Shown: piece by piece, positions 52,588 through 60,992 of the stretch | Layout: each line of letters opens with the position of its first letter | Numbering within the stretch: the stretch's first letter is position 1 | Assembly (NCBI GenBank): GCA_963785245.1 | Contig: CAWAUO010000011.1 | Coordinates: forward strand, 186,001 to 250,000 | From: JAHEEL01 sp963785245 | GTDB lineage: Bacteria; Actinomycetota; Acidimicrobiia; Spongiisociales; UBA5794 | DNA: 64,000 bases | Reading direction: 5' to 3' | Position numbers and translations under genes: made by a program | Notes under the pieces: generated by a model | What the model saw: the letters and a program-made list of their open reading frames with translations, nothing else | Database searches by the model: none | Told to the model about the DNA's origin: nothing

Positions 52588-53034
52588 CTACGCCGGAATG
52601 ACGTCCAGCGTAACCGCGAACTCGACCTCCAGATGCGGCCGAAGCATGATCTCGTGAAGACCGATCTCCCGGATGGGAGCTTCGAGCTCGACGATCTTGC
52701 GATCGACCGTGATTCCGGTGAACTTCGTGATGGCCGCTGCGATGTCACCGTCGCCGATTGAACCGAAGAGCTTGCCTTCGTCACTGGCGCGAGCCGCAAC
52801 CACGACTCGGGTGCCGGTCAGCGACTGAGCGTAGCCTTCCGCTTCCTGGCGAGCGGCAACGAGTGCCTCTTCGCGGGCGACCCGCATCGCCTCAGCCTGA
52901 CGGAGTGCTCCGTCGGTGGCCTTGACGCCGAGCGAACGCGGCACGAGGTAGTTGCGGGCATATCCATCGGCGACGTCGACGACATCGCCCTTGTTGCCGA
53001 GGTCCTCGACATCCTTGGTGAGAATGACCCTCAT
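52588..53034 (-). CDS. rplI: Large ribosomal subunit protein bL9
   Basis: A 148-residue protein beginning MRVILTKDVEDLGNKGDVVD and DGYARNYLVPRSLGVKAT, the conserved N-terminal domain of bL9. A connecting helix and C-terminal domain (KLFGSIGDGDIAAAI) follow. It binds domain V of 23S rRNA. The ATG overlaps the rpsR stop by one base. Confidence 0.97.
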   Translation of the reverse strand: MRVILTKDVEDLGNKGDVVDVADGYARNYLVPRSLGVKATDGALRQAEAMRVAREEALVAARQEAEGYAQSLTGTRVVVAARASDEGKLFGSIGDGDIAAAITKFTGITVDRKIVELEAPIREIGLHEIMLRPHLEVEFAVTLDVIPA

Positions 53035-53300
53035 TACTTCTGCCTCGTCGCGAGGTACGGCAGCAACGCCATCTCGCGGGCGTTCTTGATGGCCGTGGAC
53101 ACCTGGCGTTGGCGCTTCTCGCTCAGACCCGTCACGCGACGAGAACGAATCTTCCCGCGGTCGGACATGAACTTGCGCAACAATGCGACGTCCTTGTAGT
53201 CGACAAACTCCTCCTCTTTGAAGCGGTAGACGATCCGCTTCCTGCGACGGTTGTCAAAGGCAGGACGGCGCCGCCTCTTCGTACTCCTCGTTTTCGGCAT
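53034..53300 (-). CDS. rpsR: Small ribosomal subunit protein bS18
   Basis: An 88-residue basic protein with the bS18 core VDYKDVALLRKFMSDRGKIRSRRVTGLSEKRQRQVSTAIKNAREMALLPY. The N-terminal extension (MPKTRSTKRRRRPAFD) lacks the zinc-binding CxxC of some paralogues. It binds bS6 in the 30S platform, and its gene lies in the same operon. Confidence 0.97.
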   Translation of the reverse strand: MPKTRSTKRRRRPAFDNRRRKRIVYRFKEEEFVDYKDVALLRKFMSDRGKIRSRRVTGLSEKRQRQVSTAIKNAREMALLPYLATRQK

Positions 53301-53312
53301 CGATGTTCTCCT

Positions 53313-53777
53313 TTAGAAGGGCGCCTCGTCTGGCCCATAGTCTGTGCGAGCGACGGGAGCGGCCGGCTGGCTCTGATCCTGGCTCTGGCTCTGGCCCCCA
53401 CCCGACCATCCTCCGTCGGCGCGGGGTGTCCTCGTAACGGTCGCCGTGGCCCACCGCAGTGACGGGCCGATCTCCTTGATGTCGACCTCGACGATCGACC
53501 GCTTGTCGCCATCCTGGGTCTCCCAGGAACGCTGCTGCAGTTCGCCGGTGACGATCACGCGAGAACCCTTGGTCAGGGACTCGGCGACGTTCTCGCCCAT
53601 GTCGCGCCAGCAGGTACCGCCAAAGAAACTGGTCTCTTCCTGCCACTCGCCCTGGCTCTGGTAGCGCTTGTTGACGGCGAAGCGGACCTTCGTCATCGCA
53701 ACACCGCTCGGGGTGAATCGCAGTTCCGGGTCTTCAACGAGGTTGCCGATCAGGGTCACACTGTTCACGTTGCTCAT
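53313..53777 (-). CDS. ssb: Single-stranded DNA-binding protein
   Basis: A 154-residue protein. The OB fold begins MSNVNSVTLIGNLVEDPELR and includes RDMGENVAESLTKGSRVIVTGELQQRSWE. A Gly/Gln/Ser-rich linker ends in the acidic tip YGPDEAPF, the partner-binding tail of SSB. It lies between rpsF and rpsR as in most bacteria. It coats ssDNA during replication and repair. Confidence 0.97.
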   Translation of the reverse strand: MSNVNSVTLIGNLVEDPELRFTPSGVAMTKVRFAVNKRYQSQGEWQEETSFFGGTCWRDMGENVAESLTKGSRVIVTGELQQRSWETQDGDKRSIVEVDIKEIGPSLRWATATVTRTPRADGGWSGGGQSQSQDQSQPAAPVARTDYGPDEAPF

Positions 53778-53826
53778 CGTTCTCTCTCTTCTCTCTTCCC
53801 GTACTCCCCGTCATCATGCGGGAAGC

Positions 53827-53839
53827 GTGTGACAGGAAT
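53827..53839. promoter_or_regulatory. GTGTGACAGGAAT motif between rpsF and ssb
   Basis: A 13-mer identical to the copy upstream of dnaB. It touches the last base of the rpsF coding sequence and lies 50 bases before ssb, where an internal ssb promoter would be expected. Confidence 0.35.
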
Positions 53840-54132
53840 CAACTCTCGCGATCGGTTCTCCGCACGATCTTGTGACGGACGACGGCGTCGGACAGCGACA
53901 AAGCGCGGTCGAGCGCATCGACGAGAACCGTCTCACCTTCGAAGTCGAGGACGGAGTAGTAGCCCTCGTTCATGTGGTCGATCTCATAGGCGAAGCGTCG
54001 CTTGCCCCAGAAATCCGTATTGGTCACGTTGCCGCTGGTGTCGATCGTCGCGGAGACTTCCTCGACCTGCTTGCGAACATCGCTCTCGACCATGTCAGGT
54101 CGGTGGATGACCATCAGCTCGTATGAGCGCAT
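53839..54132 (-). CDS. rpsF: Small ribosomal subunit protein bS6
   Basis: A 97-residue protein: MRSYELMVIHRPDMVESDVR, then WGKRRFAYEIDHMNEGYYSVLDFEG and a C-terminal LSDAVVRHKIVRR. This is the standard bS6 ferredoxin-like fold. It is the first gene of the operon. The frame is open far upstream, but MRSYE is the conserved start. Bases 54133-54302 upstream contain a possible TACACT -10 (54250-54255) and nothing else clear. Confidence 0.96.
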   Translation of the reverse strand: MRSYELMVIHRPDMVESDVRKQVEEVSATIDTSGNVTNTDFWGKRRFAYEIDHMNEGYYSVLDFEGETVLVDALDRALSLSDAVVRHKIVRRTDRES

Positions 54133-54302
54133 CGATATCAACTCCTCTGGACATTCGCGGTGCGAATGGTCCCCATGGGGACAGGATCTGGCAGCCGTCG
54201 GGCCGCATTCTTCACCGAACCGGAGTGCGGTCGGCGGTGTACGGTCGAGAGTGTACCGTGACGGGACCCGTAGCCACCAGGGCCCGCGCCGGCCGACGGC
54301 AC

Positions 54303-54767
54303 CTATTCGACGATCACCAGCCGGGAACCGGGAACAACGAATCCGAGATCTCCTGCCGGCGCCTCGACCGCGTAGCGATACGATCCGCGGGATCGATAGG
54401 ACGGGCACGGATCGGCGGTGCATGGCTCCATGGTCAGCTCGTCGACCAGGACGCCGGCGCCATCAAAGAACGCGATGTCGAGCGGGATGAGGGTGTCCTT
54501 CATCCAGAACCCGCCGTTGGACTCGGATTGGAACACGAACAGCATGCCGTCGAGGCCACCGAGGTCGGTGACGCCCATCAAGCCCTGGGAACGCTGGTTC
54601 GGGGTCTCGGCAAACGCGACAACGAGTTCACGGTCATCAATCCAGATGGTCGCGGTCGCGAATCCATCAAGACCGATGTCGGAAAGGCCATCGTCGGCCG
54701 GTTCGTCCGGAGCGCACGACGCGACGACGAGGACCGCAACGATCAGCAACAACAACCGGATCGGCAT
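54303..54767 (-). CDS. DUF192-family lipoprotein
   Basis: A 154-residue protein. A lipoprotein signal (LLLLIVAVLVVASCAP) is followed by a DUF192 domain with conserved QRSQGLMGVTDLGGLDGMLFVF, NGGFWMKDTLIPLDIAFFD and DLGFVVPGSRLVI. The fold is a small exported beta barrel of unknown biochemical role. Three cysteines (PCTADPC) lie in a loop. A TAGCGT box is 7 bases upstream of the ATG. Confidence 0.9.
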   Translation of the reverse strand: MPIRLLLLIVAVLVVASCAPDEPADDGLSDIGLDGFATATIWIDDRELVVAFAETPNQRSQGLMGVTDLGGLDGMLFVFQSESNGGFWMKDTLIPLDIAFFDGAGVLVDELTMEPCTADPCPSYRSRGSYRYAVEAPAGDLGFVVPGSRLVIVE

Positions 54768-54774
54768 AACCGGA

Positions 54775-54780
54775 ACGCTA
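54775..54780 (-). promoter_or_regulatory. -10 box of DUF192 gene
   Basis: Minus-strand TAGCGT, 7 bases before the ATG at 54767. Confidence 0.45.
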
Positions 54781-54793
54781 CCGCGCTCTCCGC

Positions 54794-55657
54794 TCAGAAC
54801 TCGGCGATCGTCTCACCCTCCGCGAAGCCGCGAAGGATCTCGAACGACTCGTCGGCCATGTGATAGGTCTCGTCTTCCGATGGGAACGTTCCGGCCTCGA
54901 CGTCCATGAAGAATCGTTCGAGCGCCTCGACGGCGTCGTCGGCGAGGTTCGCATAGGGACGGACGAACTTGGGGAGGTAATCCCCGCCGCCGAGTCCCAA
55001 TACATCGTGAATCACGAGCACCTGTCCGTCACACGATGACCCGGCCCCGATGCCGATCGTGGGAACAGGGATCTCTGCGGTGATGATCTGTGCAACCCGA
55101 TCCGGAACACCTTCGAGCACGAGAGAGAAGACACCAGCATCGACAAGGGCATTGGCGTCGCTGATCATCTCGTAGGCGGCCTGGGCTTCCTTGCCCTGTA
55201 CCTGGTAGCCGCCCATCGCATTGACCGACTGGGGGGTGAGTCCGAGATGGCCCATCACTGGGATTTCGGCGTCGACGACCGCCTCGATCATCTCGACCCT
55301 CTTGCGCCCGCCTTCGAGCTTGACGGCTGCGGCTCCGCCCTCGCGAACGAGGCGCGCAGCGTTGAGGACCGTGTCTTCGGGTGAGACGTGGTAGCTCATC
55401 CACGGCATGTCGCCGACGATGAGCGCGCGGGGTTCGGCCCTGGCGACGGCTGCGGTGTGGTGAACCATTATGTCGACGTTCACCGCGAGGGTGTCGTCGT
55501 GACCGAGTACGACGTTGGCAACCGAGTCTCCAACGAGGATGATGTCTGCTCCTGCCCGGTCGGCGATCCTCGCGGTCGGGAAGTCGTAGGCCGTGGTCAT
55601 CCGGATCTTCGCTCCGCCTTTGCGAGCGCGGATCATGGGGGCGGTGACGGTGGTCAT
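54794..55657 (-). CDS. panB: 3-methyl-2-oxobutanoate hydroxymethyltransferase
   Basis: A 287-residue TIM-barrel protein of normal PanB length. Metal ligands are in ILVGDSVANVVLGHDDTLAV. Other matches are MPWMSYHVSPEDTVLNAARLVREGGAAAVKLEGG, the catalytic Glu in VPVPTIGIGAGSSCDGQVLVIHDVLGL-type C-terminal region, and GHLGLTPQSVNAMGGY. It makes ketopantoate for pantothenate/CoA synthesis. ATG at 55657 has GAGAGGAG upstream. No panC or panD nearby. Confidence 0.95.
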   Translation of the reverse strand: MTTVTAPMIRARKGGAKIRMTTAYDFPTARIADRAGADIILVGDSVANVVLGHDDTLAVNVDIMVHHTAAVARAEPRALIVGDMPWMSYHVSPEDTVLNAARLVREGGAAAVKLEGGRKRVEMIEAVVDAEIPVMGHLGLTPQSVNAMGGYQVQGKEAQAAYEMISDANALVDAGVFSLVLEGVPDRVAQIITAEIPVPTIGIGAGSSCDGQVLVIHDVLGLGGGDYLPKFVRPYANLADDAVEALERFFMDVEAGTFPSEDETYHMADESFEILRGFAEGETIAEF

Positions 55658-55842
55658 CGGTTGCTCCTCTCTCCCCACCCAACGGGTTGGGGGACGCATC
55701 GCAGCATCAGATCGGCGGTTCTGTCGGCCTCGGCCGCCCCGAGAGGTCGCCCGTGCACAGCCGCACAACAGGAACGCTAGCGGCTGCAAACATGTTCCGG
55801 GTATCCGAGATTCAGAGTGACTTCCGGGACGGGCCGGTGCGG

Positions 55843-55848
55843 TAGCGT
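55843..55848 (+). promoter_or_regulatory. -10 box of PPOX-family gene
   Basis: TAGCGT, 6 bases before the ATG at 55855. Confidence 0.4.
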
Positions 55849-55854
55849 TCGGCC

Positions 55855-56331
55855 ATGGCACGCAAAGACATCTCCATGACGGCCGAGGAAGTCACGTCCT
55901 TCCTCAACGAGACCTCGATCCTCCAGGTGGCAACGATCGGCAAGGACGGGACGCCCCATCTGGCACCGATGTGGTTCGTGATGGAGGGCGACTCCATCGT
56001 CTTCCGGTCGTTCTCGCGCTCACAGAAGATCGTGAACCTGCAACGCGACCCCCGATTGACGGTGCTCGCTGAGGACGGGGATGCCTACGCAGAACTCCGC
56101 GGCGTGATGATCACGGGAGAGGCCCGCCTCGTCGACGTCCCGGCGTACGTGTTGTCCCTTTACGGACGCCTCGCCGCGAAGTACACACTCATCGGCGACG
56201 GTCCGATTGAACTCACCGACGAGGAACTCGAAGCCGCCTTCGGACGAGCCGCGTCGAAGAACACGGCGGTCGTCGTTGAGCCGATCAAGATTGCCTCGTG
56301 GGACCACCGGAAGCTCGGTGGCGGGTACTGA
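55855..56331 (+). CDS. Pyridoxamine 5'-phosphate oxidase-family (FMN/F420-type) protein
   Basis: A 158-residue split-barrel protein: LNETSILQVATIGKDGTPHLAPMWFVMEGDSIVFRSFSRSQKIVNLQRDPRLTVL, followed by a C-terminal extension ending IASWDHRKLGGGY. In actinobacteria this subgroup often uses F420 or FMN to reduce small molecules. The substrate and cofactor are not determined by the sequence alone. Confidence 0.85.
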   Translation: MARKDISMTAEEVTSFLNETSILQVATIGKDGTPHLAPMWFVMEGDSIVFRSFSRSQKIVNLQRDPRLTVLAEDGDAYAELRGVMITGEARLVDVPAYVLSLYGRLAAKYTLIGDGPIELTDEELEAAFGRAASKNTAVVVEPIKIASWDHRKLGGGY

Positions 56332-56409
56332 TCGGCCCTCTTCCCGTTCTGACGTAGATCGTGGCAGCGGGCCTCCCGTAGCTACGCAAGGACGGGAAGG
56401 GTCGGGCGA

Positions 56410-59175
56410 CTACTCGGCGCAGATCTCCAGGATCGCGTCGCCGTAGGCCTCGAGCTTTGCCGGGCCGATGCCGGGCACGGAGGCGAGTTCGGTCTCGGTC
56501 TGTGGACGGATCCCCGCGATGGTTTCGATCGACGCATCGTGAAGGATGACGTAGGCAGGCACCTTCTTCTCCCGCGCCGTCTCGAGACGCCATGCCTTGA
56601 GCCGTTCGACGAGACCGGCGTCGGCCTCGACGACGTTCGCGGACGGCGTGAGTGGCCCCGTGCGACCCCCGGCCATCACCTCGTCGCCCCAGCGCGCCTG
56701 GAACTGACCGCCCCCATCGACGCCTACCCAGAGGCCGTCGGCGTCGAACTCGGTGACGATCCCCATGACACCGCCCTGCAACGTGACCTCGTCGCCGAGC
56801 GCGACCGATACCCCCGGCGTCGTCCGCTCCCGATTCCTGGCGGCTGTCGGCCGGACCGGTTCTGCGACCCGGGACGCCTTCCCGGTGAGTTCGTCGAGGA
56901 ACGGCGACGGGCCATCGGCGTCTGCAAGGACTGTGACCTGCTCGATCCCGCGCGTGATCGCGACGTGGAAGATCCTCCGTTCCTCCTCGATGTCGGTTGC
57001 CAGGTCATGTGGCAGGAGGCCCCGGTCGGCACCGAAGACGATGACCCGGTCCCACTCGAGGCCCTTGGCCCGATGGACGGTCGACAGCGTGATGCCGTCT
57101 GGCCCACGCTTGGCAATCATGTCTCGAAGCCACGCCGCGAAGTCGGAGGCCGTCGAATGGATCACTGCCGCCCTCCGGAGGGCCACGAGATCGTCCGATT
57201 GGGCCGACCGATCTGCCCGGGAACGGCCGCGGTCGAGGGCGTGCGCCGACGACTCGAGACCAACCCTTCTGATGACCACGTCGAGGAGTGCGGCCGCATC
57301 GTCTCGTTCGGCGGCGTGGGCCACCAACTCCAGGTCGTCGATGAACCCGTCCCAACGCTTGGCCTGCTTCCCGTCGAGCACCCGCCCGGCCTCGGTGACC
57401 GCAGCGAGGTCCAGGTATCGCCGCCCACCGAGCAGGTCATTTGCCAGCCGGTTGAGGCCCCGCGAGGGCCGCCGCACCGCAGCCATCAGGTCGCGTCGCT
57501 CCATGCGCTCTGGATCGAGGCCGAGCCGCATCCAGGCGAGGGTCGCGGACACGACCGTGCGTTCGAGGATGCCGACGCCAATGGGAGAAGAGAATGCAAT
57601 GCCCCGGTCGGCGAGGGCAAGGTGGACGGGCAGCAGTGCGGAATTGACCCTGGCAAGGACCGCAATGCTCGATGGGTCGGTTTCCTCGCTCCACTCCTCG
57701 ATGCGGTCGGCGGCGGCGAGACCGATGCCGGCGTCGTCGATGGTCTCGACTCGGAGCGCCTCGGGCGACGGGTTGGCGTCGGGTCCGTGTTCGATGGTCT
57801 TCTCGATGCGGCGGTCGTTGTATGACAAGAGGTGTACAGCGGCATCGATGACCGGCGCCGGGCAGCGGTAGTTGGTCTCGAGGGGGTGCGAAGCGGCGCC
57901 GGGGAAGAGGGCTTCGTAGTCGATGAGGTAGCCCGGGTCGGCCCCTGCATACCCATAGATCGTCTGGTCGTCGTCTCCGACGCCGAACACGTCGAGTTGG
58001 GGAGAGGAGAGGAGTCGGATCAGCAGCAGATAGGCGCCGGTGAGGTCCTGGAACTCATCAACGAGTACATGCCGGCAGCGATCCTGCCACCGATGGCGCA
58101 GGTTCGGGTCGGTAAGCAGGGCTTCGAGGGCTCCGTACACCTGCTCGTCGAAGTCCGCCTCCTTCCCCGTCCGCAGACGCTCGCGGAATCGCTCGAAGAC
58201 GGCAGCGAAGTCCGGTACGTCGTCACGATCGAATTCGACCGCTTCGGGTGACCGGAGGGCGATCCGCGTCTCAGAGAGGGCCTCGATGTATGGGCCGATC
58301 GTGTCGGTGTTCGGTCGCCGGGGGGCCTGGACGATCCGGTCGAGGATCGAGCGCACCTCGCGTTCGTCGAGCAAGCGCACGCCCGATCGTGCCTCGCGAA
58401 CGATCTCCCACCCGAGCGAGTGGACCGTGCGGACCAGCGCACCGGACGTCACGCCCGCACGGTCTCGCAACTCGGCAGCGGCCTTCGTGTTGTAGGCGAG
58501 GGCGCAGAGCGTCGACGGTTCGATGCCGCGCTCGTCGAGCAGGTGCCGGAGACGAGCCGTAAGGGTGCGGGTTTTTCCCGAGCCGGCAGGGGCAATGATG
58601 CGGGCGGGACCCGATCCATGGTTGGCAGCCTCTGCCTGATCCCGGGCAAGGCCGCCATCTACCGGCACAAAGGATGGCACCACATCGAGGCGCCCCAGCG
58701 TCACCGACTCGGATGGAACCACCGCTTCGCGAACGTCGACCGGCCCGCGGGGTCCACCATCGATCCAGGCAGGCGCGCCATCGGGCAAGTAGACGTCGGC
58801 CGGCCCGCCCTCGGTCGCTCCGAGCGCTGCCGCCTTCACCCCCCACCACCACTTGGGCTCGCCGGAGCGGGCGTCGTAGGTGTTGGCCCACACGAGGAAG
58901 TGCAGCCGCTCGAGCGGGAACGTGAACGTCGGTCCGGCCTCGAACGGCGGCCCGGCATCAGTCTCGGGTGATCGGAGAACGGCCGGATCGACCCCCAATT
59001 CGACCACGATCGACTCCCGGTCCACCCAGGCGCGGTGCAATCGGTCGACGACCGCTCCCGGATCCTCGACGACGGCGGCATCGATCACCACCACCGGCGC
59101 CCCACTCCACGGTTCCGGAACGGGGGCATCGGGTGCGATCACGACCGATCGGCCGAGGGGTGCGGGAGCATTCAC
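56410..59175 (-). CDS. UvrD/PcrA-type DNA helicase with N-terminal extension and HRDC domain
   Basis: About 921 residues from GTG at 59175. Residues 1-185 form an extension not typical of UvrD, ending before Walker A IIAPAGSGKTRTLTARL (about 197). Motif II is VLVDEFQDLTGAYLLLI, then DDDQTIYGYAGADP, LETNYRCP, TLSTVHRAKGLEWDRVIVFG and HVAITRGIEQVTVLAD. The C-terminus carries a Tudor-like segment and an HRDC domain (LKAWRLETAREKKVPAYVIL ... GIGPAKLEAYGDAIL). Probably a 3'-5' repair helicase like mycobacterial UvrD2. The frame extends to 59880 but overlaps the opposite PadR gene. Confidence 0.9.
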   Translation of the reverse strand: MNAPAPLGRSVVIAPDAPVPEPWSGAPVVVIDAAVVEDPGAVVDRLHRAWVDRESIVVELGVDPAVLRSPETDAGPPFEAGPTFTFPLERLHFLVWANTYDARSGEPKWWWGVKAAALGATEGGPADVYLPDGAPAWIDGGPRGPVDVREAVVPSESVTLGRLDVVPSFVPVDGGLARDQAEAANHGSGPARIIAPAGSGKTRTLTARLRHLLDERGIEPSTLCALAYNTKAAAELRDRAGVTSGALVRTVHSLGWEIVREARSGVRLLDEREVRSILDRIVQAPRRPNTDTIGPYIEALSETRIALRSPEAVEFDRDDVPDFAAVFERFRERLRTGKEADFDEQVYGALEALLTDPNLRHRWQDRCRHVLVDEFQDLTGAYLLLIRLLSSPQLDVFGVGDDDQTIYGYAGADPGYLIDYEALFPGAASHPLETNYRCPAPVIDAAVHLLSYNDRRIEKTIEHGPDANPSPEALRVETIDDAGIGLAAADRIEEWSEETDPSSIAVLARVNSALLPVHLALADRGIAFSSPIGVGILERTVVSATLAWMRLGLDPERMERRDLMAAVRRPSRGLNRLANDLLGGRRYLDLAAVTEAGRVLDGKQAKRWDGFIDDLELVAHAAERDDAAALLDVVIRRVGLESSAHALDRGRSRADRSAQSDDLVALRRAAVIHSTASDFAAWLRDMIAKRGPDGITLSTVHRAKGLEWDRVIVFGADRGLLPHDLATDIEEERRIFHVAITRGIEQVTVLADADGPSPFLDELTGKASRVAEPVRPTAARNRERTTPGVSVALGDEVTLQGGVMGIVTEFDADGLWVGVDGGGQFQARWGDEVMAGGRTGPLTPSANVVEADAGLVERLKAWRLETAREKKVPAYVILHDASIETIAGIRPQTETELASVPGIGPAKLEAYGDAILEICAE

Positions 59176-59182
59176 GATCGCG

Positions 59183-59188
59183 AGATTA
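59183..59188 (-). promoter_or_regulatory. -10 box of UvrD-like gene
   Basis: Minus-strand TAATCT, 7 bases before GTG at 59175; supports that start over GTG at 59196. Confidence 0.4.
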
Positions 59189-59220
59189 GGGGGCACCTGT
59201 GACGAGGCGGGGAGCAATGG

Positions 59221-59250
59221 TTGACGCTCTCTGTATCGAACCGATATAGT
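59221..59250 (+). promoter_or_regulatory. Promoter of padR-ino1 operon
   Basis: TTGACG (59221-59226) and TATAGT (59245-59250) with an 18-base spacer, the best sigma-70-type match in the window. The palindromic operator covers the spacer and -10. Confidence 0.65.
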
Positions 59251-59267
59251 TATATCGATTCGATACA
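59232..59267. promoter_or_regulatory. 36-bp palindromic operator of padR-ino1
   Basis: TGTATCGAACCGATATA - GT - TATATCGATTCGATACA: 17-base arms with one mismatch. An inner perfect core is CGATATA-GT-TATATCG. It overlaps the -10 box and ends 13 bases before the PadR GTG, the expected place for autorepression. Confidence 0.75.
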
Positions 59268-59280
59268 AAGGAGATCGCCG

Positions 59281-59793
59281 GTGCTCGATTTCGCCATCCT
59301 TGGACTGCTTCGGGAGGAGCCGCGCCACGGCTACGACCTGAAGCGCGCCCTGGGCGATCTCGGCTTCTGGCAGGTCTCGTTCGGCTCGCTCTACCCGGCG
59401 CTCCGCAGACTCGAGAAGCAGGGATTCATCCAGGCCACCAAGGGTGAGGGGCGCCGCAAGGCGTACCGGATCACCGAACCGGGTCGAATCCGCTTCGCCG
59501 AGATGCTCGCGAAAGCCGGCGATGGCTCGGACCGGGGGTTCCAGCTTCGGTTGGCCTTCCTCGGATATCTCGAGCAATCCCGTCGTCTCGGTGTTCTCGA
59601 GAACCGGAGGACGATGCTCCAGGACCGTCTCCACGGTGCCCGCAACTCCTTCCGGGGAGCGCGCAAGAGCGCCAAGAGTCCGGACCGCTACCGAATGGCC
59701 CTCATGGAGCGAAAGGTTCGATCGACCGAGGCGGATATCGCTTGGCTCGACGAACTCATCGCAAGCGAACGCGGCGCTGCGGTCGGCGCCTGA
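59281..59793 (+). CDS. PadR-family transcriptional regulator, ino1-linked
   Basis: A 170-residue protein. The winged helix is LDFAILGLLREEPRHGYDLKRAL ... FGSLYPALRRLEKQGFIQ, followed by a helical C-terminal region. GTG at 59281 has AAAGGAG 7 bases upstream. A PadR gene directly before myo-inositol-phosphate synthase is also found in mycobacteria (Rv0047c next to ino1). It probably represses itself and ino1 through the 36-bp palindrome; the inducer is unknown. Confidence 0.9.
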   Translation: MLDFAILGLLREEPRHGYDLKRALGDLGFWQVSFGSLYPALRRLEKQGFIQATKGEGRRKAYRITEPGRIRFAEMLAKAGDGSDRGFQLRLAFLGYLEQSRRLGVLENRRTMLQDRLHGARNSFRGARKSAKSPDRYRMALMERKVRSTEADIAWLDELIASERGAAVGA

Positions 59794-59821
59794 ACCACTG
59801 ATCCTGAACAAGGAGACTGAC

Positions 59822-60946
59822 ATGTCCAACACCGTTCGAGTCGCGATCGCCGGTCTCGGCAACTGCGCCAACTCGCTCATCCAGGGCGTCGAGTACTACC
59901 GCGACGCCGACGAGTCCCTCAAGGTCCCCGGCTTGATGCATGTCGACCTCGGCGGATACCACGTTGGCGACGTCGAGTTCGTAGCGGCGTTCGACGTTGA
60001 CGCGACGAAGGTTGGCCAGGACGTCTCCAAAGCCATGTGGTCCGGGAGGAACAACACGATCGAATTCGTCTCGGTGCCGGAACTCGGCGTCGAGGTCCAG
60101 CGCGGACCAACGCTCGACGGTCTCGGTACCTACTACGTCGACGAGGTAGAAGAGTCAGCGGCCGAGCCAGTCGATGTCGTGCAGGCGATCAAGGATGCGG
60201 GAGCCGACGTGCTCGTCTCCTACCTGCCGGTGGGCTCCGAAGAGGCCACCACGTTCTACGCCCAGTGTGCGCTCGACGCCGGTGTCGCGTTCGTGAACGC
60301 CATCCCCGTCTTCATCGCATCCGACCCGGTGTGGGCGGCCAAGTTCGTCGACGCCAACCTCCCGATCATCGGTGACGACATCAAGTCGCAGGTCGGTGCC
60401 ACCATCGTGCATCGTCAACTCGCCCGCCTCTTCGAGGATCGTGGCGTGAGGATCGACCAGACGTACCAGTTGAACTTCGGCGGCAACATGGACTTCAAGA
60501 ACATGCTGGAGCGTGAGCGTCTGCAGTCCAAGAAGATCTCGAAGACCCAGTCGGTCACCAGTCAGATCGAACGGCGGATGAACTCCGAGACCGTGCACAT
60601 CGGCCCATCGGATCACGTGCCGTGGCTCTCGGATCGCAAGTGGGCGTACATCCGACTCGAGGGCACCTCGTTCGGCGACGTGCCACTCAACGTCGAACTG
60701 AAACTCGAGGTGTGGGACTCCCCCAATTCGGCCGGTGTGATCATCGATGCGGTGCGCGCAGCGAAGATCGCGCTCGACCGCGGTATCGGCGGGCCGATCC
60801 TGGCGCCGTCGTCCTACTTCATGAAGTCACCGCCGGTTCAATACCACGACTCCGTGGCCCACGACAACGTCGAAGCATTCATCGACGGGTCCGGAGACCT
60901 CTCCTGCGACCTCGAAGCGTTCCTCACTGCGCGAGCGAGTCACTGA
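59822..60946 (+). CDS. ino1: myo-Inositol-1-phosphate synthase
   Basis: A 374-residue protein of the actinobacterial Ino1 type. It has NAD-binding VRVAIAGLGNCANSLIQGVEYY, then VSYLPVGSEEATTFYAQCALDAGVAFVNAIPVFIA, and the catalytic region GDDIKSQVGATIVHR with QLNFGGNMDFKNM. It converts glucose-6-phosphate to inositol-1-phosphate, the precursor of phosphatidylinositol and of mycothiol, which links it to the mycothiol-type enzymes in this window. AAGGAGAC precedes the ATG. Confidence 0.96.
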   Translation: MSNTVRVAIAGLGNCANSLIQGVEYYRDADESLKVPGLMHVDLGGYHVGDVEFVAAFDVDATKVGQDVSKAMWSGRNNTIEFVSVPELGVEVQRGPTLDGLGTYYVDEVEESAAEPVDVVQAIKDAGADVLVSYLPVGSEEATTFYAQCALDAGVAFVNAIPVFIASDPVWAAKFVDANLPIIGDDIKSQVGATIVHRQLARLFEDRGVRIDQTYQLNFGGNMDFKNMLERERLQSKKISKTQSVTSQIERRMNSETVHIGPSDHVPWLSDRKWAYIRLEGTSFGDVPLNVELKLEVWDSPNSAGVIIDAVRAAKIALDRGIGGPILAPSSYFMKSPPVQYHDSVAHDNVEAFIDGSGDLSCDLEAFLTARASH

Positions 60947-60992
60947 CCTCATCGACAAGGGGTGTCCGTCAGAGCCGTCTGCTCCCGTTGAT

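Noticed and set aside
59196..59880. Extending the UvrD-like helicase start to 59880
   Set aside because: The extension is antisense to the PadR gene and crosses its promoter and operator; GTG at 59175 has a suitably spaced -10 box.
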